A stretch of DNA of 64,000 nucleotides, from assembly GCA_963575745.1 (NCBI GenBank), contig CAUYUJ010015283.1, positions 210,910-274,909 of the forward strand, in the 5' to 3' direction. Made by a program: the position numbers and the translations under genes. The notes under the pieces were generated by a model. It saw only the letters and a program-made list of their open reading frames with translations, did no database searches and was not told where the DNA came from. Origin of the DNA: Prorocentrum cordatum (Eukaryota; Sar; Dinophyceae; Prorocentrales; Prorocentraceae). Shown piece by piece: positions 1-9,795 of this stretch (position 1 is its first letter; the number at the start of each line of letters is the position of its first letter).

Positions 1-1988
1 CTTGGCCTGTGGAACACCGCGCGGTACATACGCACGACCTCGTCTGACAAGGTCGCTAGCTGCGCTTCTGAAAGTGCTGGCCACGTGCCAGCGTTGAAAA
101 GCCTGCTGGAGCACATGAGAGAGTCCACGAGGATGAGGCCCACCTGCTTATCTAATTGAGGATCCCGCAGAACACGCCGTAAGACTTTCCAAGAAGCCGT
201 GCATGAATGACTTCTGTGGGCCAGCTCGGGGCCCAAGGCCCCCGCTTCGTCCAGAACAGTACCCAAGTGAGTATACTGGCGGACCGCGTGCAGCGTAATA
301 TCTCCAAGATGACGGGTGGGAACTAAAATCTTACCTTGGGCTGTTCTCCAGAGATCAGACTTGGCCTTGACTGAACCTACTCCTCGAAACTGAAATAACA
401 ACGCACTCTTGCCCTTAGCCGTGTGAAGCCTCATGCCTCTTTCAGCAAAGGTATCAAAGATGGTGGCTGCAATGAAGGGAGCGAACCTGAGCAGGGTCTG
501 TGCTTTCCCGAGGAACATAAACATAGCATCATCGAAAAACGAAAGATCCATAGAGTGCCCCATGCATGCGGCGTCTTCCTCCACGTCTGGCCCCAGGGAA
601 CGGAGATCACTCACCAGGAAACGAACATCGATGCCGTATTCAAGAATACGGGCCTGCACGATTTTCATGATGGCGCCCATAACATAGTTGAAAACCACGC
701 CCCCCAGCTGTTGCCCTGGCCCCGTCCCCAGTTGTGGAAAGGCGAACTCGGTACTGCCTGGGAGTATATACCAACTCTGATCGTATGAATCAGAAACTTG
801 GGCGTGCACACGGCTGTTGATACTTGGAGCGTCGCTAAAAATGGGGCCCTGCCGCTGAATATGCTCTGCGAGCTCAGCGCGAGCTTCTGGTGGTAGTCCA
901 GCCTGCTGTAAAATGCTTGCCAGTGCCTCCTCAGAACCTGACGTCCGAAAAACCAGTTCACGCACTGCCTTGTAAAAAGCCTGCACAGCATCGAGGGGGA
1001 TGAACAGAGCTGATAGTTTGCGAGCCTTGGCCAACTGTTGGAACAGACGAACCTCCAGCCCACCGAGATCGACCCCTAATCCAGCAGCACCTCCATACTG
1101 CCTGGGGCCCACATAGGCCTGAAGATGTGGGCCAATGTCTTCACGGACGATGGCTCTAAACCTCTTCCCAAGATGAGACGATCCCAAGATACTGCGGTAA
1201 CAATTGCGATCCCCAGGGTCACCTTTTTTGAACAGCGGCCAGTAGTAACCCCCTTTCCATTGGATCGGCTCCTGGACCCTCAAAAAGGACTTGACGACAA
1301 GGGGGAAGAGGAGCTGGGAGATCGGTTTAAACAGCTTCTTGACCATAGCCCCAGAAATGCCATCAGGTCCCGCTGCTGCACATTTGGCCTTGCGACAGGA
1401 CCTCTCCACTCTGGCAAGCGTTGGAACATCTCTGACCTCGAAATGCATGTCCTGCAAATGCTCTGCTGGGAGAACGGGCAAGACGCTGGCGTACCAGTCT
1501 AAGTCCTGCATCGGCACAACTGGAGCAGCCTCTATCGCAGCAAAATGCCGCGTCCATGCCTCTAGAGCCTCTCTCTCTGAGTGCACTGGTTGCCCGTCGT
1601 CCCCACGGAGAAGTGGAAGGGGTTGGGACCTGGCTTTCTTCCTGGAACACGCGCCCACGGACCTAAGCCTCCTGTGCGCTCGAGCATGCTCCTTGAGAGA
1701 CCAGGCACTCGTGATATCTCTGGCGATGTCCGAGTAATGAGCACGCGCGTCCTGCTTGACCAACAAATTGACAAACTTGGTGCTCTCAGTGAGACAGACC
1801 GTGCGTAACGCGTGAGACATCGAGGAAAGCCTCCGTAGGTTGGTAAGCACTTCTACCAACCACATGCCGATGAAATTGCTCGTCTGTGCAACCATGTCCG
1901 TGGGAGGGGCCAGGGTTCTGAGAGAGGCTTTTGAGGGCCTCGGAGCCTTTTGGTAGGTATCTGCGCGGTAGTAGCCAGAAGATCTGTC
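1..1988 (-). CDS. Reverse transcriptase of LINE A (partial, 3' end outside window)
   Basis: The minus-strand frame is open from just below a TAA at 1991-1989 down to base 1, about 660 codons. RT landmarks appear in the right order: GPDGI near 1370, PLFKKGDPGD near 1225, a motif A aspartate at 992-990 in the context LDAVQAFYKAV, the fingers/palm stretch GQQLGGVVFNYVMGAIM near 710-670, the catalytic FFDD at 539-528, and the downstream QYTHLGTVLD thumb-side motif near 270. The protein would copy the element's RNA at a nicked target (target-primed reverse transcription). The endonuclease frame joins it through a -1 shift near 1950. All visible catalytic aspartates are intact. Confidence 0.88.
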
Positions 1989-3334
1989 TTACATTCCAGG
2001 ATGTCCAAAACTCCATCCCAGGCATCTCTCCAACACTGCAAACATCGTAGCACCCAGACTCCCATCGACGACCAGGACCCCGAAAATGAACGAGTCGACC
2101 AAGTCCACGTCGAACGCCGAAGACAGAACCATGAGCCATCAATGGGAGCGGCCCATACTCTAAAGCAAGCTCCCAAGACAGCCTTGTTCCATCGGGCCCC
2201 AAGAAGTCGGAAACGTCGGAGCCAGTAGGTGCGGACATCCATGGCCTCAAGAGTACCCAAGGAGATCCAAGATTGCCTAGGTTTGCGTCCATTTTCCGTC
2301 GCGCGACATGGAAATGCAAGCGGTAGGGCATGGTGCAGAAATTGAACGACCTCCTGGCAATGGTCGTTAACGTGCACATCAAAAGCTGGCTTCGGCCCAT
2401 GGCTCTCCACATATCTGGCAAACATGGTCCGTGCGGCTGGATCTTCAAACGCCGTAGGATCGCACGCAATCTTGGGGAAGAACGAAAGCACGTTGCTGGC
2501 CTTGGCTGTGAGGGGGAAGCGGATAACGGCGCTGACAGCCTTGTGGTCCACGATAGAAACCGTAAGGTCCAGAGAGCTCAAAACCGTAGCTGCATCCACC
2601 TGGCAGTCCCTGGAACAACATATGTAGTCAATACGTTTGCCTTTGGACACGTCCATAAGTTTGTTTTGACCCGCTGGAGGGAACCAAGTAGCCCTGGAGT
2701 GCGTCGATGGCAAAACCGTGGCAGGATCCCAAAGTTTCCTATCAAGCATCAGGTCGTGGAATAGTTGTCCAGGAAGATTCTCTGGCTCAGCTTGGCATCC
2801 TCCGATGGCCCGGGACCCAACACGGCCATTGGCGTCGATCAACCACAACTCAGGGACGGCGGTGTCGAGAACTTGGCGTAGCCTGTCTTTAAGTTCGTGC
2901 CACCACTTGCGGATGACCTCTTGGCCTGCTCCGCTGTGCGGGCCATGCCCAATCACTGCATTGAGAGAAAAATGCTGACACCTTATCGCCACAACGAGCA
3001 CCCTCGGCGTCGCATAAAGAACTTTGCAATGCCGAGGCAGCAAGCGTACGGAGTCAAATATTGCAACGGTGGTGTTAATCCAGAATGAGCAACCAAATCG
3101 ACGATATTGGTCCCCCGCGGAGTGGATGACATGATACTCCTTGACCCTGGAAGTTCCAGACCGCGGGAATCTAGTCTCAACCGTGCCAGCGAAAAGTACC
3201 CGAGAGTTCGCCAGTTTGTGCCCAATGTAGGCCATCCGCCCAGGTAGGAATAGTCCCGTGGTTTTGGCAGATCGGTGGGCCCTGGGATCCAGCGTGAGAA
3301 CGTTGGCGGCAACTACCGTGTGGGCACGAGTCAA
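1853..3334 (-). CDS. AP-like endonuclease domain (EEP family) of LINE A, plus linker
   Basis: The translated frame shows the exonuclease-endonuclease-phosphatase signature in order: Asn11 (AANVLTLD), Glu53 (TVETR), Asp167 and Asn169 (WLIDANG), Asp236 (RIDYIC), and Asp263-His264 (IVDHKAV). This domain nicks target DNA to prime reverse transcription. From about residue 300 the frame carries the linker to RT (RQSWIS..), then runs out of register and stops at 1853, overlapping the true RT frame. The first codon here is TTG, directly after an in-frame TGA that separates it from RNase H, so this is not a natural start. The domain was probably part of one polyprotein. Confidence 0.85.
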   Translation of the reverse strand: MTRAHTVVAANVLTLDPRAHRSAKTTGLFLPGRMAYIGHKLANSRVLFAGTVETRFPRSGTSRVKEYHVIHSAGDQYRRFGCSFWINTTVAIFDSVRLLPRHCKVLYATPRVLVVAIRCQHFSLNAVIGHGPHSGAGQEVIRKWWHELKDRLRQVLDTAVPELWLIDANGRVGSRAIGGCQAEPENLPGQLFHDLMLDRKLWDPATVLPSTHSRATWFPPAGQNKLMDVSKGKRIDYICCSRDCQVDAATVLSSLDLTVSIVDHKAVSAVIRFPLTAKASNVLSFFPKIACDPTAFEDPAARTMFARYVESHGPKPAFDVHVNDHCQEVVQFLHHALPLAFPCRATENGRKPRQSWISLGTLEAMDVRTYWLRRFRLLGARWNKAVLGACFRVWAAPIDGSWFCLRRSTWTWSTRSFSGSWSSMGVWVLRCLQCWRDAWDGVLDILECKTDLLATTAQIPTKRLRGPQKPLSEPWPLPRTWLHRRAISSACGW

Positions 3335-3343
3335 ACGAGAATC

Positions 3344-4372
3344 TCATGGCCCCTCATTTTGCCCCTTGGCCTTGTCCCTCGGACCCTGCTCCAGTGGGGG
3401 AGCCAAGTCCCTCAAAGAAAAAGTAGACGGCATGGATTCGTTCAGCATGATCCCTGGAGCAGGAGGAAATTGCCCTCGTACCTGGAGCGGGGCCGAGTCG
3501 ATCCAAGCCCATGCCAGAGCCTCTAAATGCTGTTCGATACGTCTCCAGTCCGTAGCAAGCTGCCGAAATTGAAACAGGCGCGCCGATGCTAGAGTACAAA
3601 GAGTGTCAGCAAACTCATTCCATGGCTGCGCTTGGTGTCCTGCAACGTGGAAAACACGGCAGCTTCTGGCCCTCATACGAATCATTTTCTGAAGGGCATC
3701 CAAGAGGCGACGCTGGTTCCCAAGAGAGCCCATAGTGGCACCCCCATCGAGCACGTTAAGAACCTCCATGTTGTCCCCGTATAGACAAATATCCCACGAG
3801 TCCAGGGCCCCAAGCTGCAAAAGCCAGGCAAGGGCCCATTGGGTCGCCAATAGTTCGGCCGTAAATGAAAACATATCTGGAGACAAGTCCGAGTCCTCGA
3901 AAGTAGAGGCCGTATAACCAACAATGGCGACCCGATCGTGAACGTCCTCTGCCATAACGACAAAGCCCCAGCTAGGTAGACCTTTCTTTACATGAAACGT
4001 GCGGCCAGGGACGAATATGTCACGATCTGGTCCAGAACGACACCCACCTGATCCATCCAAGAAGATATGAATCTTGCACCAGCGATCTAAGTCGGTCATG
4101 GGATACAGTCCTGGAAGCGCCTGAACGGTAGAAGAATGCAGGTAAGGGGCAACATCCAGCAGACTGCTGTCTAGAGGGGTGTTCCAAGCCTGGTAGAGAC
4201 ACTCCTGGACCACCTGGGTATCCGGGAGCGGACTGTTTATACATCCTCTGGTGGGGGCAGTACCATTCAGAGGAGTGGTAGGTATGTCTCCCGAATAGAG
4301 CTCATCTTGATTGCCCTCCCTAGAGTCCTGCGGAGCGAAGTGCTTCAACTCTGCTGGGCCCCGTTCGGGTTG
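3344..4372 (-). CDS. RNase H domain of LINE A
   Basis: The minus-strand frame ending at TGA 3346-3344 encodes an RNase HI fold signature: Asp in IFLDGSGG (4057-4055), Glu in FTAELLATQWAL (3856-3854), Asp in CLYGDNMEVL (3775-3773), and the terminal VAGHQAQPWNEFAD segment with His and Asp near 3645-3605. It would degrade the RNA strand of the RNA-DNA hybrid. The same frame stays open up to 6439, but above about 4370 it overlaps the zinc-finger ORF in another frame and reads as Arg/Ala-rich shadow, so the likely start is near the ORF overlap. The endonuclease follows in the same frame after one stop codon. Confidence 0.85.
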   Translation of the reverse strand, partial: QPERGPAELKHFAPQDSREGNQDELYSGDIPTTPLNGTAPTRGCINSPLPDTQVVQECLYQAWNTPLDSSLLDVAPYLHSSTVQALPGLYPMTDLDRWCKIHIFLDGSGGCRSGPDRDIFVPGRTFHVKKGLPSWGFVVMAEDVHDRVAIVGYTASTFEDSDLSPDMFSFTAELLATQWALAWLLQLGALDSWDICLYGDNMEVLNVLDGGATMGSLGNQRRLLDALQKMIRMRARSCRVFHVAGHQAQPWNEFADTLCTLASARLFQFRQLATDWRRIEQHLEALAWAWIDSAPLQVRGQFPPAPGIMLNESMPSTFSLRDLAPPLEQGPRDKAKGQNEGP

Positions 4373-5907
4373 TGAAAAAGATGCTGCCTCGCTGCTGCCG
4401 CTGCCGCGGCATCGTCGGGCGGCACCTCGATGTCGACTCCGTCCATGCTCCCGTGCGGCAGGGTCTGGCTCTTCTCGGCTGGCTCGTCGGGATGCGCCTC
4501 GGTCGCTCCTCTCCTCGCAGCTCGATTGGGATTGGCCTGTACTGGCCATGGGAGCGGCATCTGCCCAGGCAACAGCGGGTGCGACTTCATGTGCGCCGCT
4601 GCGGCCTTCAGGCCCGTGGCCTCTCGCATGGCATTGAGTTCCTGCACAGTCATCTCCGGCAAGCCGTCGGCTCCCATCTCCTCGGTAGGTGCTGTAGGCG
4701 ATGATGACGTTGCTGCGGCTGGGGGGAGACCAGCGGCACCCGCTGCCTGCGGCTGCTGGCGCGCCTGCTGAGAACCAGCTGCGAGCGCCGTCTGTATCGA
4801 TGCCAGAGTCTGAGCCAGCTGCGATAACTGAGTCGCCATGGTGCTCTGGCCTGCCTGCAACTGCGCAATCACCTGCGGCATTGCCTGTGGTGTCTGCTGC
4901 GGCGCTGGCTGTGGAGTGTGTGGCATCTGAGCCGCCGATGCGTTCATGGCTGTCACGAACGGGCTGGGCGGCGTCACCATGGCCATCGGGCGACCGTGGT
5001 CGACCTCCATGAATGGGCTGGGCTGTGTGGGCTGCTGACGCCACGGTGGCCCAGTCGAGGCCTCTTGTGCTGCTGCTGCTGCTGCCTCTTGAGCCTTGGC
5101 GTCCGCCTCGGCTTCCTCCTGCTCCTGCATAACCCTGAAGGCTGCGTGAATAGCTTGTGCCTTGTCCAGGTCCTCCTGCAAGGCAGCTCTGGTTGCGGCA
5201 GCTGTCGCCAAGGCAGTCTTGGCGGCGTCCTCGGAGGCGACAGCGTCCTGCACCCTCTTCTTGGCGCGCTCGATGTAGCGGTCCTGGTTCTGTACCCGAT
5301 CCTTGGATGGGTACGCGTGGATGAACATGTAAAGAATGACGGCGTATTCGTCCGTCAGCTCGTTGAGGCGGGACTGGTTGGCCTTCAAAGCCTGCTGTGA
5401 CTTGATCTGGCATTCCAGGGCCTCTAGGTTCTTCTTCAGCTGCAGTCGATGGGCCGCGAGATCCTTCTGATCCGTCGGCGGCTCCAGCCAAGCTGCATGG
5501 GATTGTGCCTCCTGCGGCATGGCAGGCGAAATGCCTAGCGTGAAGCCAGGCAGGCTCGAGACAGCTCCATTTTGCGGTACTCCTCCGCGACCGCCCGAAC
5601 CCGACCCTCCCATCTGGGTAGGCTGGGAACTGGACTGGGGCTGCTCTGATTGCGATTGCTGGTGCTTGCGCGTATGCGAGCGGTCGCGTGACTTCCCTCC
5701 TCGAGCCCGAGCCGACGGCTGCGGGGGGAAGCACCATGCACACATGCTCACATTGGGCCAGTTGTGAGTGCCACACTGACCACACTGCCACTGTTGCCCC
5801 GACGAGGAACCTGGCTGGGCCGAGCTGGAGTCGGGCTGGCGCTGCCATGGACGTGACATTGAGCTGTGATGTGCACGAAGTAGTTGTCTTGCTGTAGCGA
5901 TGCGCAC
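4345..5907 (-). CDS. ORF1-like protein with RanBP2-type zinc finger and coiled coil
   Basis: The 520-residue reading frame begins at ATG 5907, with a second ATG at 5859. Residues 40-59 fit the RanBP2 zinc-finger pattern W-x-C-x2-C-x3-N-x6-C-x2-C (Trp40, Cys42, Cys45, Asn49, Cys56, Cys59), a fold known for single-stranded RNA or ubiquitin binding. A Ser/Gly/Gln-rich stretch follows, then a long charged, Ala/Gln/Glu-rich region (about 150-290) typical of a coiled coil, and a Gln/Pro/Ala-rich tail. By position it is the nucleic-acid-binding first ORF of LINE A. It ends at TGA 4347-4345, overlapping the RNase H frame in the -1 register. RNA binding is inferred from the finger type. Confidence 0.7.
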   Translation of the reverse strand: MRIATARQLLRAHHSSMSRPWQRQPDSSSAQPGSSSGQQWQCGQCGTHNWPNVSMCAWCFPPQPSARARGGKSRDRSHTRKHQQSQSEQPQSSSQPTQMGGSGSGGRGGVPQNGAVSSLPGFTLGISPAMPQEAQSHAAWLEPPTDQKDLAAHRLQLKKNLEALECQIKSQQALKANQSRLNELTDEYAVILYMFIHAYPSKDRVQNQDRYIERAKKRVQDAVASEDAAKTALATAAATRAALQEDLDKAQAIHAAFRVMQEQEEAEADAKAQEAAAAAAQEASTGPPWRQQPTQPSPFMEVDHGRPMAMVTPPSPFVTAMNASAAQMPHTPQPAPQQTPQAMPQVIAQLQAGQSTMATQLSQLAQTLASIQTALAAGSQQARQQPQAAGAAGLPPAAATSSSPTAPTEEMGADGLPEMTVQELNAMREATGLKAAAAHMKSHPLLPGQMPLPWPVQANPNRAARRGATEAHPDEPAEKSQTLPHGSMDGVDIEVPPDDAAAAAAARQHLFHNPNGAQQS

Positions 5908-6857
5908 GATGGTGCGCGCCTGGGTCCGCCGTGACCTCAGACGTCTGTGCCAAGCGGGCTCTGGCCCGCGTCGGCTCGTGCTGGGCGAGGCGGCGATCGC
6001 GGCACGGGCGCGCGGCGGCAGCTATGGCGGGCAGCCGCGCGGCACGTGTGGGGTCGGCCTGGCAATGGGGGGGCCCGCGCTGCCTGGGAGCGCAACCCGC
6101 GGCCCCCTTGACCGGCCAACGCCTGAGGGAGGAGGGAGGAGGAGGGAGGAGGAGGAGGAGGAGGAGGACAGGGAGGAGGAGGAGGAGGGAGGCGTGCATC
6201 GCAGCGGAGAGAAAAGAAAGACCCAACATCACAGGGGGGGGGAAGGATCCTCTTCCACCCCCTCCCTCTTTCCTCCTTCTTGGCGCGGGGGAGTCGCGAA
6301 CGGGTTCGCAGGCGAACCGCCACGCGCACGGAAGAGGAGGAGGAGGAGGAGATTTAGACGTAGACATCCCTTGGCGACAAAACGACGGTACTCCACTTTC
6401 TGCTGCTATCGCCGGGCGGCATTCCACTGTGGACTGCAACGGTTGTCTTTACTGGCACAGGTGGGAAACATTCGGGCCCCTCTGCAACCCAAGAGGTATT
6501 AGCACAGGGCGCAGAGGTGGCGACCCACACTGATACAGCCAAGAGGGGAGCAGTTCAGCCCAGCAGTAGCCCTCGTGATGGGGGCCCCGAACAGCATCCC
6601 CAGCGCAAGGGCACCCTGGCCAAACCACCCACCTCACGCTCTGGGGGGACGGGATTTCCCTCTTCCCTTCCCGCGCCCCTTTGGGCGCGGCTGAATTTTG
6701 GCCACGGGAATGTTTCGTCCCTGGGAGTCAGAGGAAGGGAAGTCCGAAAGGAGAGGGGCCGTGAGGGAAGAAAAAACAGCCTCCCTGCTTATAACCCCTT
6801 GAGAGATAAGATGCTCTAACCTATCGCTCGAGAGGAGCTGCTGCATCCGCCTCCTAC
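5908..6857. other. GGA-rich leader and ORF remnant between LINE A and the ORF at 6858
   Basis: This interval holds purine triplet tracts (about 6120-6195 and 6330-6350) and short frames on both strands that look incidental. On the minus strand, 6857-6634 keeps a plausible continuation of the upstream ORF in another frame, rich in Arg/Glu and ending in a basic Pro/Gly/Lys/Arg tail (PRPKGRGKGRGKSRPPRA). No promoter could be identified by eye. Confidence 0.4.
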
Positions 6858-7676
6858 CTACTTCGTCGCGCTTCTCTCGAGCTTGTTCAAGAGCCCACGC
6901 GCGTCCCTCTCCAAGACTCCCCTGGGCGCCGCTCCGATCGTGATCCCCCCTCCGAGACGCAGCGTCTCCTCTCGCAAGACTGGGTTGAGCTCCGTGGCGA
7001 TCGGGGTGGTGGTGAGGGCCCACTGAAGCCTGACTTTGTTCTCCATCCGCTTCGAGCGCTTCTTGAGCTCTTTCCCCTGTGGCACCCTCACTCGGAAGTA
7101 CTTTACATCCTTGTCCATGCTCGCGAGATCGTACTGGATCACGTGGTCCTTCCAGTAGCGGGAGAGGACGTCCCTGGCATTGCCTGGCTCGGTACTCGCG
7201 AGCAGAGCCTGCACGAAGTCCTTCCACACGTGCAGACGCGGGAAGCCCAGCTGCGAGGTGTCGATGCCCTCGTCCTGTTTGTGAGCCTCCCTCAGGCGCA
7301 TGGCCTCCTCGTGGTAGTCCTTCCCTGCCTGGATCGCAGCCTTGATGCAAGCCAACTCCACCGGCACCAGGACTGTCACGAACACCACGCTGATGACCGA
7401 GCGAAGATCTCCCGCCATCGACAGCACCAGCTTGCTGAGGATCATCACGAGCTGCTGCACGATCTGCGCCTTGCTGGCGCCCTTGCCTGCCGCCTGTTTG
7501 GCGTCGTTGAGCACGTCCTCGCCCTTCTTGTGAACCTTGGTGCCGTGCTCCGCGTTCTGCGAAGCCTCTGCGTCGGCCTCGGGCTTGTTGTGCTTCTTCA
7601 GCGCCCAGCCAACGCCCGCGCCCATGCCTGCGCCCTCCATCCACTGAGGAATGTCGCCAGAGCTTGCCGCCGCCAT
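6858..7676 (-). CDS. Dinoflagellate LINE-associated ORF, function unknown
   Basis: An ATG at 7676-7674 opens a 272-codon frame ending at 6858. The protein starts MAAASSGDIPQWMEGAG, has a charged Ala/Lys/Glu segment, a hydrophobic helix-like stretch (QIVQQLVMILSKLVLSM, then VFVTVLVPVELACI), a mid-region LHVWKDFVQALLAS, and a C-terminal block ending GAAPRGVLERDARGLL. I associate that last pattern with ORFs accompanying dinoflagellate LINEs; this is recollection of a family style, not a search. It lies head-to-tail between LINE B and LINE A on the same strand, so it may be the first ORF of A or a stranded piece of another element. A frame change near the stop suggests the original protein continued to about 6634. 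Confidence 0.5.
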   Translation of the reverse strand: MAAASSGDIPQWMEGAGMGAGVGWALKKHNKPEADAEASQNAEHGTKVHKKGEDVLNDAKQAAGKGASKAQIVQQLVMILSKLVLSMAGDLRSVISVVFVTVLVPVELACIKAAIQAGKDYHEEAMRLREAHKQDEGIDTSQLGFPRLHVWKDFVQALLASTEPGNARDVLSRYWKDHVIQYDLASMDKDVKYFRVRVPQGKELKKRSKRMENKVRLQWALTTTPIATELNPVLREETLRLGGGITIGAAPRGVLERDARGLLNKLERSATK

Positions 7677-7699
7677 ATCTGATATGCTTTCCGATAGAA

Positions 7700-8844
7700 G
7701 CGGGGGCCTTATGATTTGGGAGAAATGGAAGATGTCGGCCCAGATGCATTCTGAGCTCGAGCCAAGAGCCTGCCACGATTGCGCAACCTGGACACGCGAG
7801 CGACTTCGGTTTCTCGACAGCAGTGAGCGAACGAGCCATGTCGACGACGCAGCGTCCACGTTGAATCGATCGGACCAGATGCCCACGGGCAGTGACCACC
7901 GACGCGAACACAGTTTCACACCCGATGCACTGGTTAGTCGGGGCGTAGAACGAACACAGGTTAACGATGCGATGCAAGTGCCGAACGCGTGTGCGAAGTG
8001 CTCGTTTACTGTGAAATACTCGTCCACAACTGGTACCGTCCACCTCCACCTCGCACTTGTAGACCTCCACCTCGCGGATGACCTCCTCCATCACCTCCTC
8101 CCCCAGGGCCTTCAGGGACTCGCAGGGCTCGCAGAGGGGGGGCAAACATTTGGTGAACCCCCTGGCTCCGATAACACGAACATCTATTTGGGCGAAACCG
8201 GACCTCCAGATCGGATTTCTTAGCCAAGCCACAATGTGCGGGCCCGCTTCTTCTGACACAGCTTGCGCCTCCTCCGGGTGCTTAATCAGAAAGTCAAGGT
8301 CACCCTGAGCTCTTTTGGCCCACGGTATGGCACAGCCAGTGAGACTATCATCATCGGCAACCGCCCCCTGCGCCTGCCCAGAGATAGATCCAAAAAGCGC
8401 GGCAAAGAGCTGCTCTTGATTGTTCCTGTCATCTGCCGCCTGCTGGAGCCACCGAAGTCGCCTCACGCGCATCTCCACTTCGCAACGAGCAATCTTCAAG
8501 CGCGCAAGCACCTCTAGGTTTGTGAGGGACCTGACCGTGCCGCCCTCGTTCCACGTGCAAGCTCGGCCTCTCATCGCAATCCTCGCCAGGGAAGAAATTA
8601 CGCTGTCGAGCGTCTCGTATTGTCGTGTAGTGGGTAGGAACGCTTCCACCGCTGACAAAGCCGCATTCACCACGCGCCCCAGCAGAACCGCCCTCCTCCA
8701 CCTCCACGGCATGCGGGCCGCGCTCCAGAAAGAACCCATCGAGTAAAAAGCCGCCTTAGTCGCATGCATTCTCTTCGCCAACTCGCTTCCGAAACCTTGT
8801 GCGCTGGTAACAATGGGCCCGAGGTATCTGGCATGATCCACCAA
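7700..8844 (-). pseudogene. RT C-terminal region with zinc fingers, LINE B
   Basis: The frame starts with the thumb-side motif ARYLGPIVTSAQGFGSEL, then a helical region typical of the RT C-terminus (FYSMGSFWSAARMPWRWRR). After about 250 residues come Cys/His clusters: C-x8-C with His in ALRTRVRHLH, a second near CIGCETVF with His in ARGHLV, and a third, CPGCAIVAGSWLELRMHLGRH. These resemble C2H2 fingers that bind nucleic acid and may help target-site choice. The same frame runs on to 6634, but below about 7700 it is only a shadow of the neighbouring ORF. A TAA separates it from the palm domain. Confidence 0.7.
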
Positions 8845-8874
8845 CTGCCCAGCCCATTGTGACCGTTGTTCCCA

Positions 8875-9642
8875 TTATCGTAGCTGTCGCCGTGCAATAG
8901 CACTGCCCGCGCCATGGGTCGCGATTGCGCCGACCTGCTTCTTTGCGTTCTGCGCCAAGCCAATATTGACCAGTTGTGCATCCATGATTGCGTCGCAGCC
9001 CTGCAGCTTGCTGCGCAGCACGTCTATGTTGACCAGTCGCGTGGGGTCAGGTCGATGCTGGAGGACCTTCTTGTTAATGTCGTCGGCATACAAGTGCAAG
9101 CTGAGGTACACCTCCATCCGAGTGATAGGGCATGGTACCGGAAGCGCAATGTCGGCATCATCATTGCTCTTCCACTGCTCCGTCCATGGCGCGATGGCGT
9201 GAGAGAAGGCACGAGGGAAGCAGTGTACCATAAATGGAACCCCCATGAGGCCTCCCTCTGTCGGTCTGAAGTGCAGCATGCCTTCTGCAGCTGGTAGTAG
9301 AACTCGTGCACGTCGTATGCGTTGCAGTGCAAGTCGGAGGTCGCGTGGTCGCACCAGGTCTGCCGCCGCTTGTTCCATGTAGTCCCAGCCCACTGATGGG
9401 AAGGCGTTGGTCATGTCTTTGAAGCTGTCGACGCAGCTGCACTTCTGTTGACGCAGTCGGTAGGCGACCGCCATAGAAGCGAGCGCGGCCGTTTCCCTGC
9501 GTCGCCCTGCAGCGAAGCCGCGGCGCTCTGGTGGAAGTGGGCGGAAGTGGGCGCGGGCGCCGCGCTGAGATGCAGGTGGCGAAGAAGCCCTTGCCCAGGA
9601 CGCGCAGGATGTAGCAGCCTCCTTCGCTTGGGTCCGTGCTCC
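8875..9642 (-). pseudogene. Reverse transcriptase palm domain, LINE B
   Basis: The frame is open from just below a TGA at 9645-9643 and includes, without an ATG, the segment GFAAGRRRETAAL before the first Met at 9474. Motif A is CVDSFKDMTNAFPSV (Asp at 9417-9415), motif B GGLMGVPFMVHCF, and motif C the canonical HLYADD (Asp codons 9084-9079), followed by GLAQNAKKQ. The catalytic residues are intact, but the domain is cut from upstream sequence by frame changes and from its C-terminus by a stop, so the whole protein cannot be made in one frame. Confidence 0.82.
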
Positions 9643-9795
9643 TCACTCTTCTTGGCAGGGTAGCGCTCGCTGATGTGCCAGTTGGTCGGCGTGAGCTGGT
9701 GGTAGCGCAAGTTGTAGAAGGCCAGGTGCAAGCAGGCTTCGATGTAGCTGTTGTCCGTATCGTCGTGGTCGTGCCCAATGCCCTTGCGGCGTGGA

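Larger units (their letters stand above)
1..5907 (-). mobile_element. LINE A, non-LTR retrotransposon, truncated by window edge
   Basis: Read on the minus strand this is one element in the order zinc-finger/coiled-coil ORF (5907-4345), RNase H (about 4370-3344), AP-like endonuclease (3334 to about 2490) and RT (1988-1, continuing outside the window). The parts abut without intervening genes and share one polarity. Frames change by -1 between the first ORF and RNase H, a single in-frame TGA (3346-3344) separates RNase H from endonuclease, and another -1 shift near 1950 leads into RT. These breaks could be decay or programmed recoding; decay is more likely. RNase H ahead of the endonuclease differs from the usual order, in which it follows RT. 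No LTR is visible, and the 3' end lies outside. Confidence 0.85.

Noticed and set aside
4400-6439. Upper two thirds of the 1031-codon minus frame as a large Arg/Ala/Gly-rich protein
   Set aside because: It overlaps the zinc-finger/coiled-coil ORF in another frame and has shadow-like composition; only the lower third (RNase H) is real.
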